Positions 52,096-60,721 of a stretch of DNA of 64,000 bases are shown here, piece after piece. The translations under genes and the position numbers were made by a program. The stretch comes from an uncultured Gammaproteobacteria bacterium (GTDB lineage: Bacteria > Pseudomonadota > Gammaproteobacteria > UBA6429 > Thiohalophilaceae), in assembly GCA_937967995.1 (NCBI GenBank), contig CALBTB010000009.1, forward strand, positions 372,001 to 436,000. The letters are read 5' to 3'. The notes beneath the pieces were generated by a model. The model made no database searches. It was not told the origin of the DNA and saw only the letters and a list, made by a program, of their open reading frames with translations. Positions within the stretch are counted from its first letter, which is position 1, and the number at the start of each line of letters is the position of its first letter.

Positions 52096-53157
52096 TCAGT
52101 CGAGATTCCTGAGACTATCGAGCACCGCCTCACCAGCCTCGACATTGATGCCCCTGACCAGTTCTGCATCAGACTTCCAGTCTTCCTTAGCCAGCCGCAG
52201 GATATAAGGTACCAGGGTTGCCGACAATGCCTGCGACGCGGTTCTGGGAACGGCGCCCGGCATGTTGGTGACACCAAAATGAACAATATCTGACCAGATA
52301 TAGGTCGGATTTTCGTAGTCTGTCGGGCGTGTGGTGGCAATACAGCCGCCCTGATCGATGGCGATATCGATTATTACACTACCGGGTTTCATGCGGCTCA
52401 CCAGCTCACGGGAAACCAGGTGCGGCGCCCGTGCACCGGGTATCAGTACTGCGCCAATCAGCAGGTCAGCCTGCGGTACATGTTGCTCAATGGCTTCAGA
52501 ATACGGGTGCAGTGCGGTGACATTGTGGCCCAGTGCCCGCATACGTGCCTGCTTGTCTCGATTTGGATCAAAAATCACCACTTCGGCACCCAGCGACTGC
52601 GCCACCTCACAGGCATTTCCGCCGGCGACACCGGCACCAAGGATGACGACTTTGCCTCGTTCCGCGGCTGGGATACCGCCCAGAAGCACACCACGACCGC
52701 CATGCTGCTGGTGTAACAATGTCGTCCCAATATGCACGGACAATCGACCCGCGATATCACTCATTGGTGCCAGTAACGGCAGGCTACGGCCATCACCCAC
52801 TGTCTCAAAGCCGATGGCCGTCGCTCCACTTGCCAGTAAACCACGCAATAAGGCGGGTGCCGCGGCCAGGTGCAGGTAGGAAAAAAGCCGATGATGTGAA
52901 CGAATAAGCGGCAATTCGCTGGTCAGCGGTTCCTTGACCTTCACAATCAGCTCACCGTGCTCAAAGACCGATGCCGCATCATCAACCAGTTTCACACCGA
53001 CTTTGGCATACATGTCATCCGTGTAACCGGACTGCTTGCCCGCGCCTTTTTGCACATAAACTTCATGGTCATGCTCGACCAGTTGTGCGCAGGCTTCCGG
53101 GATTAAAGCCACGCGACCTTCATGGACTTTAATTTCTGTAGGAACACCAATTCGCAT
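52096..53157 (-). CDS. ald: Alanine dehydrogenase
   Basis: A 353-residue NAD-dependent enzyme interconverting alanine and pyruvate plus ammonia. The start MRIGVPTEIKVHEGRVALIPEA, catalytic Lys in VKVKEP, catalytic His in LFSYLHLAA and nucleotide loop VVILGAGVAGGNACEVAQSLGAEVVIFD are all present, as is the VTNMPGAVPRTAS segment. It occupies the place between ftsK and trxB where E. coli has lrp. Confidence 0.95.
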   Translation of the reverse strand: MRIGVPTEIKVHEGRVALIPEACAQLVEHDHEVYVQKGAGKQSGYTDDMYAKVGVKLVDDAASVFEHGELIVKVKEPLTSELPLIRSHHRLFSYLHLAAAPALLRGLLASGATAIGFETVGDGRSLPLLAPMSDIAGRLSVHIGTTLLHQQHGGRGVLLGGIPAAERGKVVILGAGVAGGNACEVAQSLGAEVVIFDPNRDKQARMRALGHNVTALHPYSEAIEQHVPQADLLIGAVLIPGARAPHLVSRELVSRMKPGSVIIDIAIDQGGCIATTRPTDYENPTYIWSDIVHFGVTNMPGAVPRTASQALSATLVPYILRLAKEDWKSDAELVRGINVEAGEAVLDSLRNLD

Positions 53158-53264
53158 ACCTGTCCTTTACCGTTGTTGACCCATTACGTAACATAGACCA
53201 CAAATTAGCGGACCTGTTTAACACAGATTACATCACACAGCATCAGTCCCGGAGAACATTAAAA

Positions 53265-54227
53265 ATGAGTGAAGTAAAACATTGTCGTCTATTAATTCTT
53301 GGTTCCGGCCCGGCCGGATACACTGCTGCCGTCTATGCTGCACGCGCCAATCTGAACCCGGTATTAATCACCGGTCTTGAACAGGGCGGCCAATTAATGA
53401 CCACAACAGAAGTAGACAACTGGCCCGGTGACGTAGAAGGGTTGCAGGGTCCGGGACTGATGGAACGCATGCAAAAACATGCCGAGCGTTTCGAGACGGA
53501 AATCGTTTTCGATCATATCCATACCGTTGATTTGAAAAAACGCCCTTTTTCATTGCAGGGCGATAGTGGTTCCTACACCTGCGACGCACTGATCATTGCA
53601 ACGGGGGCGTCTGCCAAATACCTGGGCATACCGTCAGAAGAAAAATTCCGCGGCAAAGGCGTTTCCGCCTGCGCGACCTGTGATGGTTTCTTTTATAAAA
53701 ACCAGGATGTCGCCGTGATCGGTGGTGGTAACACGGCGGTGGAAGAAGCGCTGTACCTGTCCAATATTGCCAAACATGTAACTGTCGTTCATCGCCGTGA
53801 CAAGTTTCGTTCTGAAAAAATTCTTTCCAACCAGCTCATCGAAAAAGCCGAAAGCGGTAATGTCACGATTGAATGGAATCACAACCTGGATGAAGTACTG
53901 GGGGATGACAGCGGTGTGACCGGCATGCGTATCAAAAGCAATGATGGCAAGACCAAGGAAGTCAAACTCATGGGTGTGTTCGTCGCCATTGGTCATAAAC
54001 CGAATACGGATATTTTCGAAGGCCAGGTTGAAATGGATCACGGCTATATAAAAATCAACAGTGGCACAGCGGGTAATGCAACACAAACAAGCGTACCCGG
54101 TGTGTTTGCGGCAGGCGACGTGGCGGATCATATCTATCGACAGGCTATTACATCTGCCGGTTCCGGTTGCATGGCTGCACTGGATGCAGAAAAATACCTC
54201 GACAACCTGGAAGCCAAAGGTAAATAA
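53265..54227 (+). CDS. trxB: Thioredoxin reductase
   Basis: A 320-residue FAD/NADPH enzyme that reduces thioredoxin. FAD motif LGSGPAGYTAAVYAARA at the start, redox-active CATC (in SACATCDGFFY) near residue 138, NADPH motif GGGNTAVEEALYLS and the C-terminal FAD motif GVFAAGDVADHIYRQAITSAGSGCMAA are intact. It is divergent from ald across 107 bases that must hold both promoters. A 20-base palindrome follows the stop codon. Confidence 0.97.
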   Translation: MSEVKHCRLLILGSGPAGYTAAVYAARANLNPVLITGLEQGGQLMTTTEVDNWPGDVEGLQGPGLMERMQKHAERFETEIVFDHIHTVDLKKRPFSLQGDSGSYTCDALIIATGASAKYLGIPSEEKFRGKGVSACATCDGFFYKNQDVAVIGGGNTAVEEALYLSNIAKHVTVVHRRDKFRSEKILSNQLIEKAESGNVTIEWNHNLDEVLGDDSGVTGMRIKSNDGKTKEVKLMGVFVAIGHKPNTDIFEGQVEMDHGYIKINSGTAGNATQTSVPGVFAAGDVADHIYRQAITSAGSGCMAALDAEKYLDNLEAKGK

Positions 54228-54229
54228 CA

Positions 54230-54249
54230 ACACCGTTTTAAAACGGTGT
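54230..54249. terminator. Perfect 20-base palindrome after trxB
   Basis: ACACCGTTTT followed directly by AAAACGGTGT starts three bases after the trxB stop. With no loop bases spared it makes a tight hairpin; there is no T tract. It may end trxB transcription or act as a protein-binding site before the FemAB-like gene at 54280. Confidence 0.5.
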
Positions 54250-54279
54250 GATGGTCGATTGCATCAGTGACTCTGCACC

Positions 54280-55410
54280 ATGCGAATCGACATCCTTGAC
54301 AGTCTTGCCTCTGTTCATCCGGACGACTGGAATGCCCTGACAGACGATGATAATCCGTTTGTGCGCCATGAATTTCTTTTCGCACTGGAACAATATCACT
54401 GCCTGGAAGAATTTGGCTGGTACCCGCAACACGTTGCCATTTTTGACAACGATCACCTTGTCGCGGCCATGCCGATGTACATCAAGGACAACTCCTATGG
54501 TGAACTGGTGTTCGACTGGGCCTGGGCGGATGCCTATCACCGTTCAGGATTGCCCTACTATCCAAAACTGGTCACGGCCATTCCCTACACACCGGCTAGC
54601 GGCCCACGCTTGCTGGTTGCCGATGATGACAAATACCCGACATACGCACCGATACTGTTAGATAGCGCCATTAAACTGGCGACGCAGGAAAACATGTCGT
54701 CTGTGCACTGGTTATTCACCAACGTGCGGGATACCGCGTTACTCAAACAACAGGGCATGGCGATGCGACTGGGATGTCAGTTTCACTGGCATAACCAGAA
54801 CTACAAAAATTTTGATGATTACCTGCAGCACTTCGCTTCGCAAAAACGTAAAAAAATCAAACGCGAACGCAAACGTGTCAGCGACGAACAGATACAACTT
54901 GAAATTCGTCACGGCCAGGACATGACGGAAGAATTATGGGAGACATTTCATTCTTTTTACCGCAGTACCTTTGACAGAAAAAGCGGCATGGCCACGTTAA
55001 CGAAAAGTTTTTTTCAGTCCATCGGTGAAACAATGCCAGAAAATGTCGTCGTGGTGTTTGCACGTCACGCCGGTCACTATGTCGCCAGTGCCTTAAATAT
55101 TCGTGGCCGATCTACCCTTTTTGGGCGGCACTGGGGATGTAGTGAGCATTATCACAGCCTGCATTTTGAGGCCTGCTACTATCAGGGGCTGGAGTATTGC
55201 ATTCAAAACGCGTTAAGATCTTTTGAGCCCGGCGCACAGGGAGAACACAAAGTGAGTCGGGGGTTTTTACCCACTGCAACCTGGTCTGGTCACTGGATTC
55301 GACATTCAGAATTTGCGACAGCCATTCAACGTTTCACGGAACAGGAACAACAGGGCATGCAACATTATATTAAGTGTCTGGCCGAACACTCACCATTCAG
55401 GAAAAACTGA
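54280..55410 (+). CDS. FemAB-like GNAT-fold protein (peptidogalycan/DUF482 type)
   Basis: A 376-residue cytoplasmic protein with the two-lobe GNAT arrangement of FemAB-like proteins (PF04339). Characteristic stretches are FVRHEFLFALEQYHCL, FDWAWADAYHRSGLPYYPKLVTAIPYTPASGPRLL, KRKKIKRERKRVSD and SLHFEACYYQGLEYCI with the closing FEPGAQGEHKVSRGFLPTATWSGHWI. The substrate is not established. It lies directly upstream of aat; the two genes are one base apart, so they are co-transcribed, perhaps linking it to aminoacyl transfer. Confidence 0.85.
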   Translation: MRIDILDSLASVHPDDWNALTDDDNPFVRHEFLFALEQYHCLEEFGWYPQHVAIFDNDHLVAAMPMYIKDNSYGELVFDWAWADAYHRSGLPYYPKLVTAIPYTPASGPRLLVADDDKYPTYAPILLDSAIKLATQENMSSVHWLFTNVRDTALLKQQGMAMRLGCQFHWHNQNYKNFDDYLQHFASQKRKKIKRERKRVSDEQIQLEIRHGQDMTEELWETFHSFYRSTFDRKSGMATLTKSFFQSIGETMPENVVVVFARHAGHYVASALNIRGRSTLFGRHWGCSEHYHSLHFEACYYQGLEYCIQNALRSFEPGAQGEHKVSRGFLPTATWSGHWIRHSEFATAIQRFTEQEQQGMQHYIKCLAEHSPFRKN

Positions 55411-55411
55411 A

Positions 55412-56161
55412 ATGGATCGTACCGGCTTACAGGCACCATTCTGGCTGGATCACGATGACACAAGCTGGTTCCCCGATGTCGAACTGGCCATGCCTGAACC
55501 CAACGGTTTGCTTGCCGTCGGCGGTGACCTTTCCACACCACGCTTACTGGCGGCTTATCGCTCCGGTATTTTTCCCTGGTACAGCCAGGGACAACCCATT
55601 ATGTGGTGGTCCCCTTCCCCGCGCGCTGTACTGTACCCAACGGAAATAACCGTATCACGCAGTCTCAGAAAAACCATTCGCAACAAACGCTACGACATAA
55701 AAGTCGACTGTGCCTTTAAACCGGTCATTCAGTATTGTGCCTCATCACGCCGGGATGGTCTCGGCACCTGGATAACACGTGAGATGATGAACGCTTATAT
55801 TCAGCTTCATAATCTCGGTTTCGCTCACAGTATCGAAATCTGGCAGGATGACCAACTGGTTGGTGGTTTATACGGCATTGCGATCGGGCGAATCTTTTTT
55901 GGCGAATCGATGTTCAGTCGTATGCGTGATGCATCCAAGATCGCACTGGTCGCACTGGCCCGGCATCTGGATCGCTTTCATTTCCCGTTCATCGATTGTC
56001 AGGTAGAATCAGATCATCTCAAGACACTGGGTGCACGAAATATTCCACGTAAAACATTTGTTCGACAACTCAACAGATATTGCACTGACAAGGGAAAAAT
56101 TGATCACGCAGCTATCTGGAACAACTTTATCAGCCGTGACGAACTGATAACGAATTTATGA
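55412..56161 (+). CDS. aat: Leucyl/phenylalanyl-tRNA--protein transferase
   Basis: A 249-residue N-degron enzyme that adds Leu or Phe to proteins beginning with Arg or Lys, marking them for ClpS/ClpAP. The family signature FPDVELAMPEPNGLLAVGGDLSTPRLLAAYRSGIFPW, then WWSPSPRAVL and IFFGESMFSRMRDASKIAL, is complete. ATG 55412 is chosen because the upstream extension overlaps the FemAB-like gene. Its stop overlaps the next start (ATGA). Confidence 0.95.
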   Translation: MDRTGLQAPFWLDHDDTSWFPDVELAMPEPNGLLAVGGDLSTPRLLAAYRSGIFPWYSQGQPIMWWSPSPRAVLYPTEITVSRSLRKTIRNKRYDIKVDCAFKPVIQYCASSRRDGLGTWITREMMNAYIQLHNLGFAHSIEIWQDDQLVGGLYGIAIGRIFFGESMFSRMRDASKIALVALARHLDRFHFPFIDCQVESDHLKTLGARNIPRKTFVRQLNRYCTDKGKIDHAAIWNNFISRDELITNL

Positions 56162-56886
56162 ACGACGAAACAAACTATTACCAATGGCTTAAGCAATTTC
56201 GGTTTCTGGTGACGCCGGAACACCCGTGCAATTACATTGAAGACAAAAATGCCACCACGCTGTTCGTTGACCCGCAGGGACCGATCAATGTCACCAACTA
56301 TACGCATCTGACCAAGATCGGTTTTCGCCGTAGCGGCGAGCACATCTATCGACCGCATTGTTCGAGCTGTAATCAGTGCAAGCTGGTACGCATACTGGTT
56401 GATGAGTTCAATCCGGGTCGCAATGATCGACGTCGTATTCGTAAAAATGCCGATCTCACTGTTAACTGGCAGGATGCCGAGTTTTCCGGTGAGCATTTTG
56501 ATCTCTATAAAAAGTATATGCAGTCTCGTCATGCCGGCAGCAGTATGGACAGTGACGATCCGGCTCAATACATTCATATTCTCAAGACTGACTGGTGCAA
56601 CACCAAGGTCGGCGAATTCCGGTTGAATGGCCAGCTGATCGCTGTCGCCATCACGGACTGGCTGGATGACGGACTGTCGGCTGTCTACACCTATTTTGAT
56701 CCTGACTTTGAAGATCGCAGTCCCGGCCGCTATGCCATTCTGCAACAGGTCGAAGCTGCCCGCCTGTCCGGCCTGCGCTATCTGTACCTGGGTTACTGGA
56801 TCAAAGATTGCAAAAAAATGTCATACAAAATCAAATTTGACGCCGTTGAAATATTCAATGGTCAGCGCTGGTACAAGGCACAATAA
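56158..56886 (+). CDS. bpt: Aspartate/glutamate leucyltransferase (Bpt/Ate)
   Basis: A 242-residue N-degron enzyme. Bacterial Bpt proteins add Leu to N-terminal Asp and Glu. N-terminal zinc/haem-type cysteines appear in HPCNYI and HCSSCNQCK, and the C-terminal GNAT half has YTYFDPDFEDRSPGRYAILQQVEAAR and YLYLGYWIKDCKKMSYK. Overlap with aat by four bases shows translational coupling; together they complete both branches of N-degron tagging. Confidence 0.94.
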   Translation: MNDETNYYQWLKQFRFLVTPEHPCNYIEDKNATTLFVDPQGPINVTNYTHLTKIGFRRSGEHIYRPHCSSCNQCKLVRILVDEFNPGRNDRRRIRKNADLTVNWQDAEFSGEHFDLYKKYMQSRHAGSSMDSDDPAQYIHILKTDWCNTKVGEFRLNGQLIAVAITDWLDDGLSAVYTYFDPDFEDRSPGRYAILQQVEAARLSGLRYLYLGYWIKDCKKMSYKIKFDAVEIFNGQRWYKAQ

Positions 56887-56937
56887 TCACTCAAGTCAGG
56901 CACCCAATCTTCCGATATATCGTGTAAGAAAATTTTC

Positions 56938-56977
56938 ATTATTTGGCAACAAAACTGACGTTTTCCTGTCAAATAAT
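56938..56977. promoter_or_regulatory. Nested inverted repeat upstream of the 78-residue protein
   Basis: ATTATTTG (56938-56945) pairs with CAAATAAT (56970-56977), and AAAAC (56951-56955) with GTTTT (56960-56964) inside. It lies between bpt and the next start at 57015 and could be a terminator-like or operator structure. Confidence 0.4.
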
Positions 56978-57014
56978 CAAGCAGGACAACCTGAACGGTT
57001 GATTGGAGGGCATC

Positions 57015-57251
57015 ATGCTCAGCTACCTCTACCGCCTGGCGAACGGTTTTCAACAGGAGCACGGTTTTCGTCCCAATGTGCTTTACCTGAACCGTCTGCA
57101 CTTTTCCCGCCTCAAAAATGACCTGGCAAATATCCACGGACTCGGCGAACTGATTCAGTTTCTGGGTATGGAGATCGTGATCGACAATGACGTACCCCAT
57201 CCCCATGTCGCCTACAGCCAGGCCAGCCAGGGACGCGCCCTGTCGGCCTGA
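57015..57251 (+). CDS. Small conserved-looking protein of unknown function
   Basis: A 78-residue protein starting at ATG 57015, with a perfect GGAGGG at 57005-57010. The sequence LSYLYRLANGFQQEHGFRPN has an amphipathic helix start, a central LHFSRLKNDLANIHGLGELIQFLGMEIVID and a His/Pro-containing tail (DVPHPHVAYSQ). No signal peptide or membrane helix. The good ribosome binding site and context between bpt and infA support a real gene. Confidence 0.75.
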   Translation: MLSYLYRLANGFQQEHGFRPNVLYLNRLHFSRLKNDLANIHGLGELIQFLGMEIVIDNDVPHPHVAYSQASQGRALSA

Positions 57252-57358
57252 TAGCACGTTGCCACAGGCCTGAGGGCCTGAAAAGCCGCGTCATCTTTTG
57301 AAAATTCTTTTCATTTCAGGCATTATTCGCGCTTCGTTTAACACACCAGCGAGCACGA

Positions 57359-57577
57359 ATGGCTAAAGAAGAACATATCGAGATGGAAGGCACGGTTGTC
57401 GAAACCCTTCCCAACACCATGTTCCGGGTCGAACTGGAGAATGGTCATGTTGTTACTGCGCACATTTCAGGCAAAATGCGCAAAAACTACATTCGAATCC
57501 TGACCGGGGATAAAGTGACAGTTCAGCTTACGCCGTACGATCTCAGCAAAGGACGCATCGTATTTCGGGGTCGCTAG
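57359..57577 (+). CDS. infA: Translation initiation factor IF-1
   Basis: A 72-residue OB-fold protein that binds the ribosomal A site during initiation. The sequence from EEHIEMEGTVVETLPNTMFRV to DLSKGRIVFRGR matches IF-1 over its full length. It sits next to aat/bpt and clpA as in E. coli. Confidence 0.97.
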   Translation: MAKEEHIEMEGTVVETLPNTMFRVELENGHVVTAHISGKMRKNYIRILTGDKVTVQLTPYDLSKGRIVFRGR

Positions 57578-57598
57578 ACCCAAACGTCCACACGTCAA

Positions 57599-59866
57599 TT
57601 ATTTGGAGTGTGCCAGCTCTTCCTTGCTCTCCAGATCCAGTGACAGAACATCATCTTTCACGGAGATTTTGACATGGCCGCCGTTAGCGAGCTTGCCAAA
57701 CAGCAGTTCCTCGGCCAGTGGTTTCTTGATATTTTCCTGAATGACGCGCGCCATGGGTCGTGCGCCCATCTTTGGATCATAGCCATGCATGGCCAGCCAG
57801 GTGCGCGCTTCATCATCCACGCTTAACTGCACACCCTTCTCGGCCAGTTGGGTTTCAAATTCGAACAGGAATTTGTCCACTACCTGTGTGATGATGCCGG
57901 TAGAGAGTTGCTTGAACTGAATGATGGCATCCAGCCGGTTACGAAACTCCGGTGTGAAGAATTTCTTGATGGTTTCCATAGCGTCACTGCTGTGATCCTG
58001 CTGGGTAAACCCAATCGAAGACCGGTTCAACTGATCGGCGCCGGCATTGGTCGTCATCACGATGATGACATTTCTGAAATCCGCCTTGCGTCCATTGTTG
58101 TCGGTTAATGTGCCATGATCCATTACCTGCAATAACAGGTTAAAAACGTCCGGGTGGGCTTTTTCAATTTCATCTAACAGTAAAACAGCGTGCGGATGTT
58201 TGTTGATCGCTTCAGTCAGCAAACCACCCTGGTCATAACCCACATATCCCGGTGGTGCACCTATCAGGCGCGACACGGTGTGCCGCTCCATGTATTCCGA
58301 CATGTCAAAACGGATCAGTTCGATACCCATAATCCGGGATAACTGTCGAGTGACTTCGGTTTTACCGACACCGGTCGGTCCGGCAAACAGGAACGAACCG
58401 ATTGGCTTCTGTTCATTACCCAGTCCGGCACGTGACAGCTTGATTGAGGTGGCGAGCGTCTCTACTGCTTCATCCTGACCGAAGATAACCAGTTTCAGAT
58501 CGCGTTCCAGGTTCTTGAGCGCGGTCTTGTCATCGGTGGAAACCGTTTTCGGCGGAATGCGGGCAATCTTGGCGACAATCGCTTCGATATCCCGAATACC
58601 AATCGTCTTCTTGCGTTTTGATTGCGGTAACAGGCGTTGGTTTGCGCCGGCTTCGTCTATTACATCGATGGCCTTGTCCGGCAGATGGCGATCGTTGATA
58701 TAACGATCTGATAATTCGACTGCCGTGCGAATCGCCTGGCGTGTATAGCGCACACCATGATGCTGTTCAAAGTTGGACTTCAGCCCATCGAGAATCTGAA
58801 CGGTTTCTTCGACAGTCGGTTCCGTGACGTCGATCTTCTGAAAACGCCGTGTCAGGGCACGGTCCTTTTCAAAAATACCGCGGTATTCCTGATAGGTTGT
58901 CGAGCCGATGCATTTTAGATCACCGGATGCGAGTACCGGCTTGATCAGGTTGGAGGCATCCATCGCACCACCCGACGCGGCACCGGCACCGATTATCGTA
59001 TGAATTTCGTCGATAAATAAAATCGCGCCTTCTTCTTTCTTGAGCTGATTGATGACGGCCTTGAGTCGCTTTTCGAAGTCACCACGATACTTTGTGCCTG
59101 CCAGTAACGCACCGAGATCCAGTGAATAGATGGTGCATCCATCTAACACTTCCGGTACATCGTTTTCAACAATTTTCTTGGCCAGACCTTCGGCCAGCGC
59201 TGTCTTACCGACACCGGCCTCGCCAACAAACAACGGGTTGTTTTTACGGCGACGGCACAGTACCTGAATGGTGCGTTCCAGTTCATGCTTGCGACCAATC
59301 AGGGGATCAATTTTGCCCTGCTCGGCCATCTTGTTCAGGTTGGTCGCAAACTGGCTTAACGGATCTGCCGCTTTGTCGGTTCCTTCCTCTTCGACACTTG
59401 CGCTGTCGCCACCGATCTGTTCATCGTCTTCATTAATTTTGGAAATGCCGTGTGAAATATAATTCACTACTTCAAGGCGTGTGATTTCCTGTTTCTTCAG
59501 GAAATAAACGGCCTGTGATTCCTGTTCACTGAATATTGCAACCAGCACATTCGCACCGGTCACTTCATTTTTACCCGATGACTGCACATGAAAGACAGCG
59601 CGTTGCAGTACACGCTGAAACCCCAGCGTCGGCTGTGTTTCGCGATCATCATTGGGAGGCAATAACGGGGTGGTTTCATCCAGAAACTCAAACAATTCCT
59701 TGCGCAAGGTATCCAGGTTGGCGCCACAGGCGCGAAGCACGTCGGCGGCTGAAGAATTATCCAGTAACGCGAGTAGCAGGTGCTCGACAGTCATGAATTC
59801 ATGATTGCGTTCGCGCGCCTGCTTGAATGCATTATTCAGTGAGCCTTCCAGTTCCTTGCTTAACAT
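57599..59866 (-). CDS. clpA: ATP-dependent Clp protease ATP-binding subunit ClpA
   Basis: A 755-residue unfoldase that feeds ClpP. N domain (about 1-145) with the double ClpN repeat, first AAA ring with Walker A GEAGVGKTALAEGLAKKI and DEIHTIIGAGAASGGAMDASN, second ring with GPTGVGKTEVTRQLS and the ClpP-contacting loop SSIGFTQ. Length is close to E. coli ClpA (758). It lies nine bases after clpS in the same operon. clpP is not in the window. Confidence 0.96.
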   Translation of the reverse strand: MLSKELEGSLNNAFKQARERNHEFMTVEHLLLALLDNSSAADVLRACGANLDTLRKELFEFLDETTPLLPPNDDRETQPTLGFQRVLQRAVFHVQSSGKNEVTGANVLVAIFSEQESQAVYFLKKQEITRLEVVNYISHGISKINEDDEQIGGDSASVEEEGTDKAADPLSQFATNLNKMAEQGKIDPLIGRKHELERTIQVLCRRRKNNPLFVGEAGVGKTALAEGLAKKIVENDVPEVLDGCTIYSLDLGALLAGTKYRGDFEKRLKAVINQLKKEEGAILFIDEIHTIIGAGAASGGAMDASNLIKPVLASGDLKCIGSTTYQEYRGIFEKDRALTRRFQKIDVTEPTVEETVQILDGLKSNFEQHHGVRYTRQAIRTAVELSDRYINDRHLPDKAIDVIDEAGANQRLLPQSKRKKTIGIRDIEAIVAKIARIPPKTVSTDDKTALKNLERDLKLVIFGQDEAVETLATSIKLSRAGLGNEQKPIGSFLFAGPTGVGKTEVTRQLSRIMGIELIRFDMSEYMERHTVSRLIGAPPGYVGYDQGGLLTEAINKHPHAVLLLDEIEKAHPDVFNLLLQVMDHGTLTDNNGRKADFRNVIIVMTTNAGADQLNRSSIGFTQQDHSSDAMETIKKFFTPEFRNRLDAIIQFKQLSTGIITQVVDKFLFEFETQLAEKGVQLSVDDEARTWLAMHGYDPKMGARPMARVIQENIKKPLAEELLFGKLANGGHVKISVKDDVLSLDLESKEELAHSK

Positions 59867-59875
59867 ACAGTACCC

Positions 59876-60202
59876 CTAATCATCCGCTTCCATGGTGCAT
59901 AACAACGGGTGTTCATGTTTGCGCGAATAATCATTGACCTGAACAACTTTGGTCTCGGCAACTTCGCGTGAATAAACACCGCAAACACCACTTCCCTTTG
60001 TGTGCACGTTCAGCATGATGTGTGTCGCCTGCTCACGATTCATGCCAAATAATTTTTCCAGGACGTGCACAACAAACTCCATAGGAGTGTAATCGTCATT
60101 TAGCAGAATTACTTTATACATGGGTGGACGTTTTAATTTTGGCTTGGCCTCCTGGACCGCCAATCCATCGTCATAACGCCCTGGTACGATGTCATCACTC
60201 AT
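59876..60202 (-). CDS. clpS: ClpS adaptor for N-degron recognition
   Basis: A 108-residue adaptor that binds N-terminal Leu, Phe, Trp and Tyr and hands substrates to ClpA. YKVILLNDDYTPMEFVVHVLEKLFGMNREQATHIMLNVHTKG holds the pocket residues (NDD, TPMEFV, HTKG). With aat, bpt and clpA within 5 kb, the whole bacterial N-degron branch except ClpP is encoded here. Confidence 0.96.
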   Translation of the reverse strand: MSDDIVPGRYDDGLAVQEAKPKLKRPPMYKVILLNDDYTPMEFVVHVLEKLFGMNREQATHIMLNVHTKGSGVCGVYSREVAETKVVQVNDYSRKHEHPLLCTMEADD

Positions 60203-60417
60203 AGTCTGTAAATTGTTCCAAATCAGCGTAAATTCAACTGTCTACAAGGGCATTTTAGCAATGTCTAACATGAAGTTTGAGAATTTTTGGCTATAGTTAA
60301 GTAGGTCGGCGTTCGTGCATGAGAGAACAGCTAAGTTATTGTTTTTTATGTGAACTCTGGCTCTTGAGCACGGAACGGCTTGTTTGTCTGTAAGTTACTG
60401 AAGGAGGCTAGGAAGGC

Positions 60418-60645
60418 ATGGCTATCGGTATCGTCAAATGGTTCAGTAATGCCAAAGGTTATGGGTTCATCTCACCGGAACAAGGGGGTGATGATATTTT
60501 CGCCCATTTTTCATCCATCGCAATGGATGGATATAAAACCCTCAAAAAAGGGCAAAAAGTGGAATTCGAATTTACCCAGGGACCCAAAGGCCTGCATGCC
60601 ACTGAGATTAAACCATCACACTTCGAGAGTTCGACAACCCACTGA
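60418..60645 (+). CDS. cspD: Cold-shock-domain protein CspD-like
   Basis: A 75-residue single OB-fold nucleic-acid-binding protein. RNP1 KGYGFI and RNP2 DIFAHFS are present. Its position divergent from clpS is the same as E. coli cspD, an inhibitor of DNA replication in stationary phase. GGAGG at 60403-60407 is the ribosome binding site. The 215 bases before it contain no other gene. Confidence 0.9.
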   Translation: MAIGIVKWFSNAKGYGFISPEQGGDDIFAHFSSIAMDGYKTLKKGQKVEFEFTQGPKGLHATEIKPSHFESSTTH

Positions 60646-60657
60646 GCAGATGTACTG

Positions 60658-60701
60658 ATCACTGACCTGTGGTATCCGTTCTGGGTACCACTGGCAGTGA
60701 T
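60658..60701. terminator. Hairpin between convergent cspD and icd
   Basis: ATCACTG (60658-60664) pairs with CAGTGAT (60695-60701) and TGGTA (60670-60674) with TACCA (60686-60690). It lies 12 bases past cspD and 20 before the icd stop, and could end transcription from both sides. The plus-strand side has a short T run. Confidence 0.6.
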
Positions 60702-60721
60702 TTCTGTACCGCTTCAACGGC

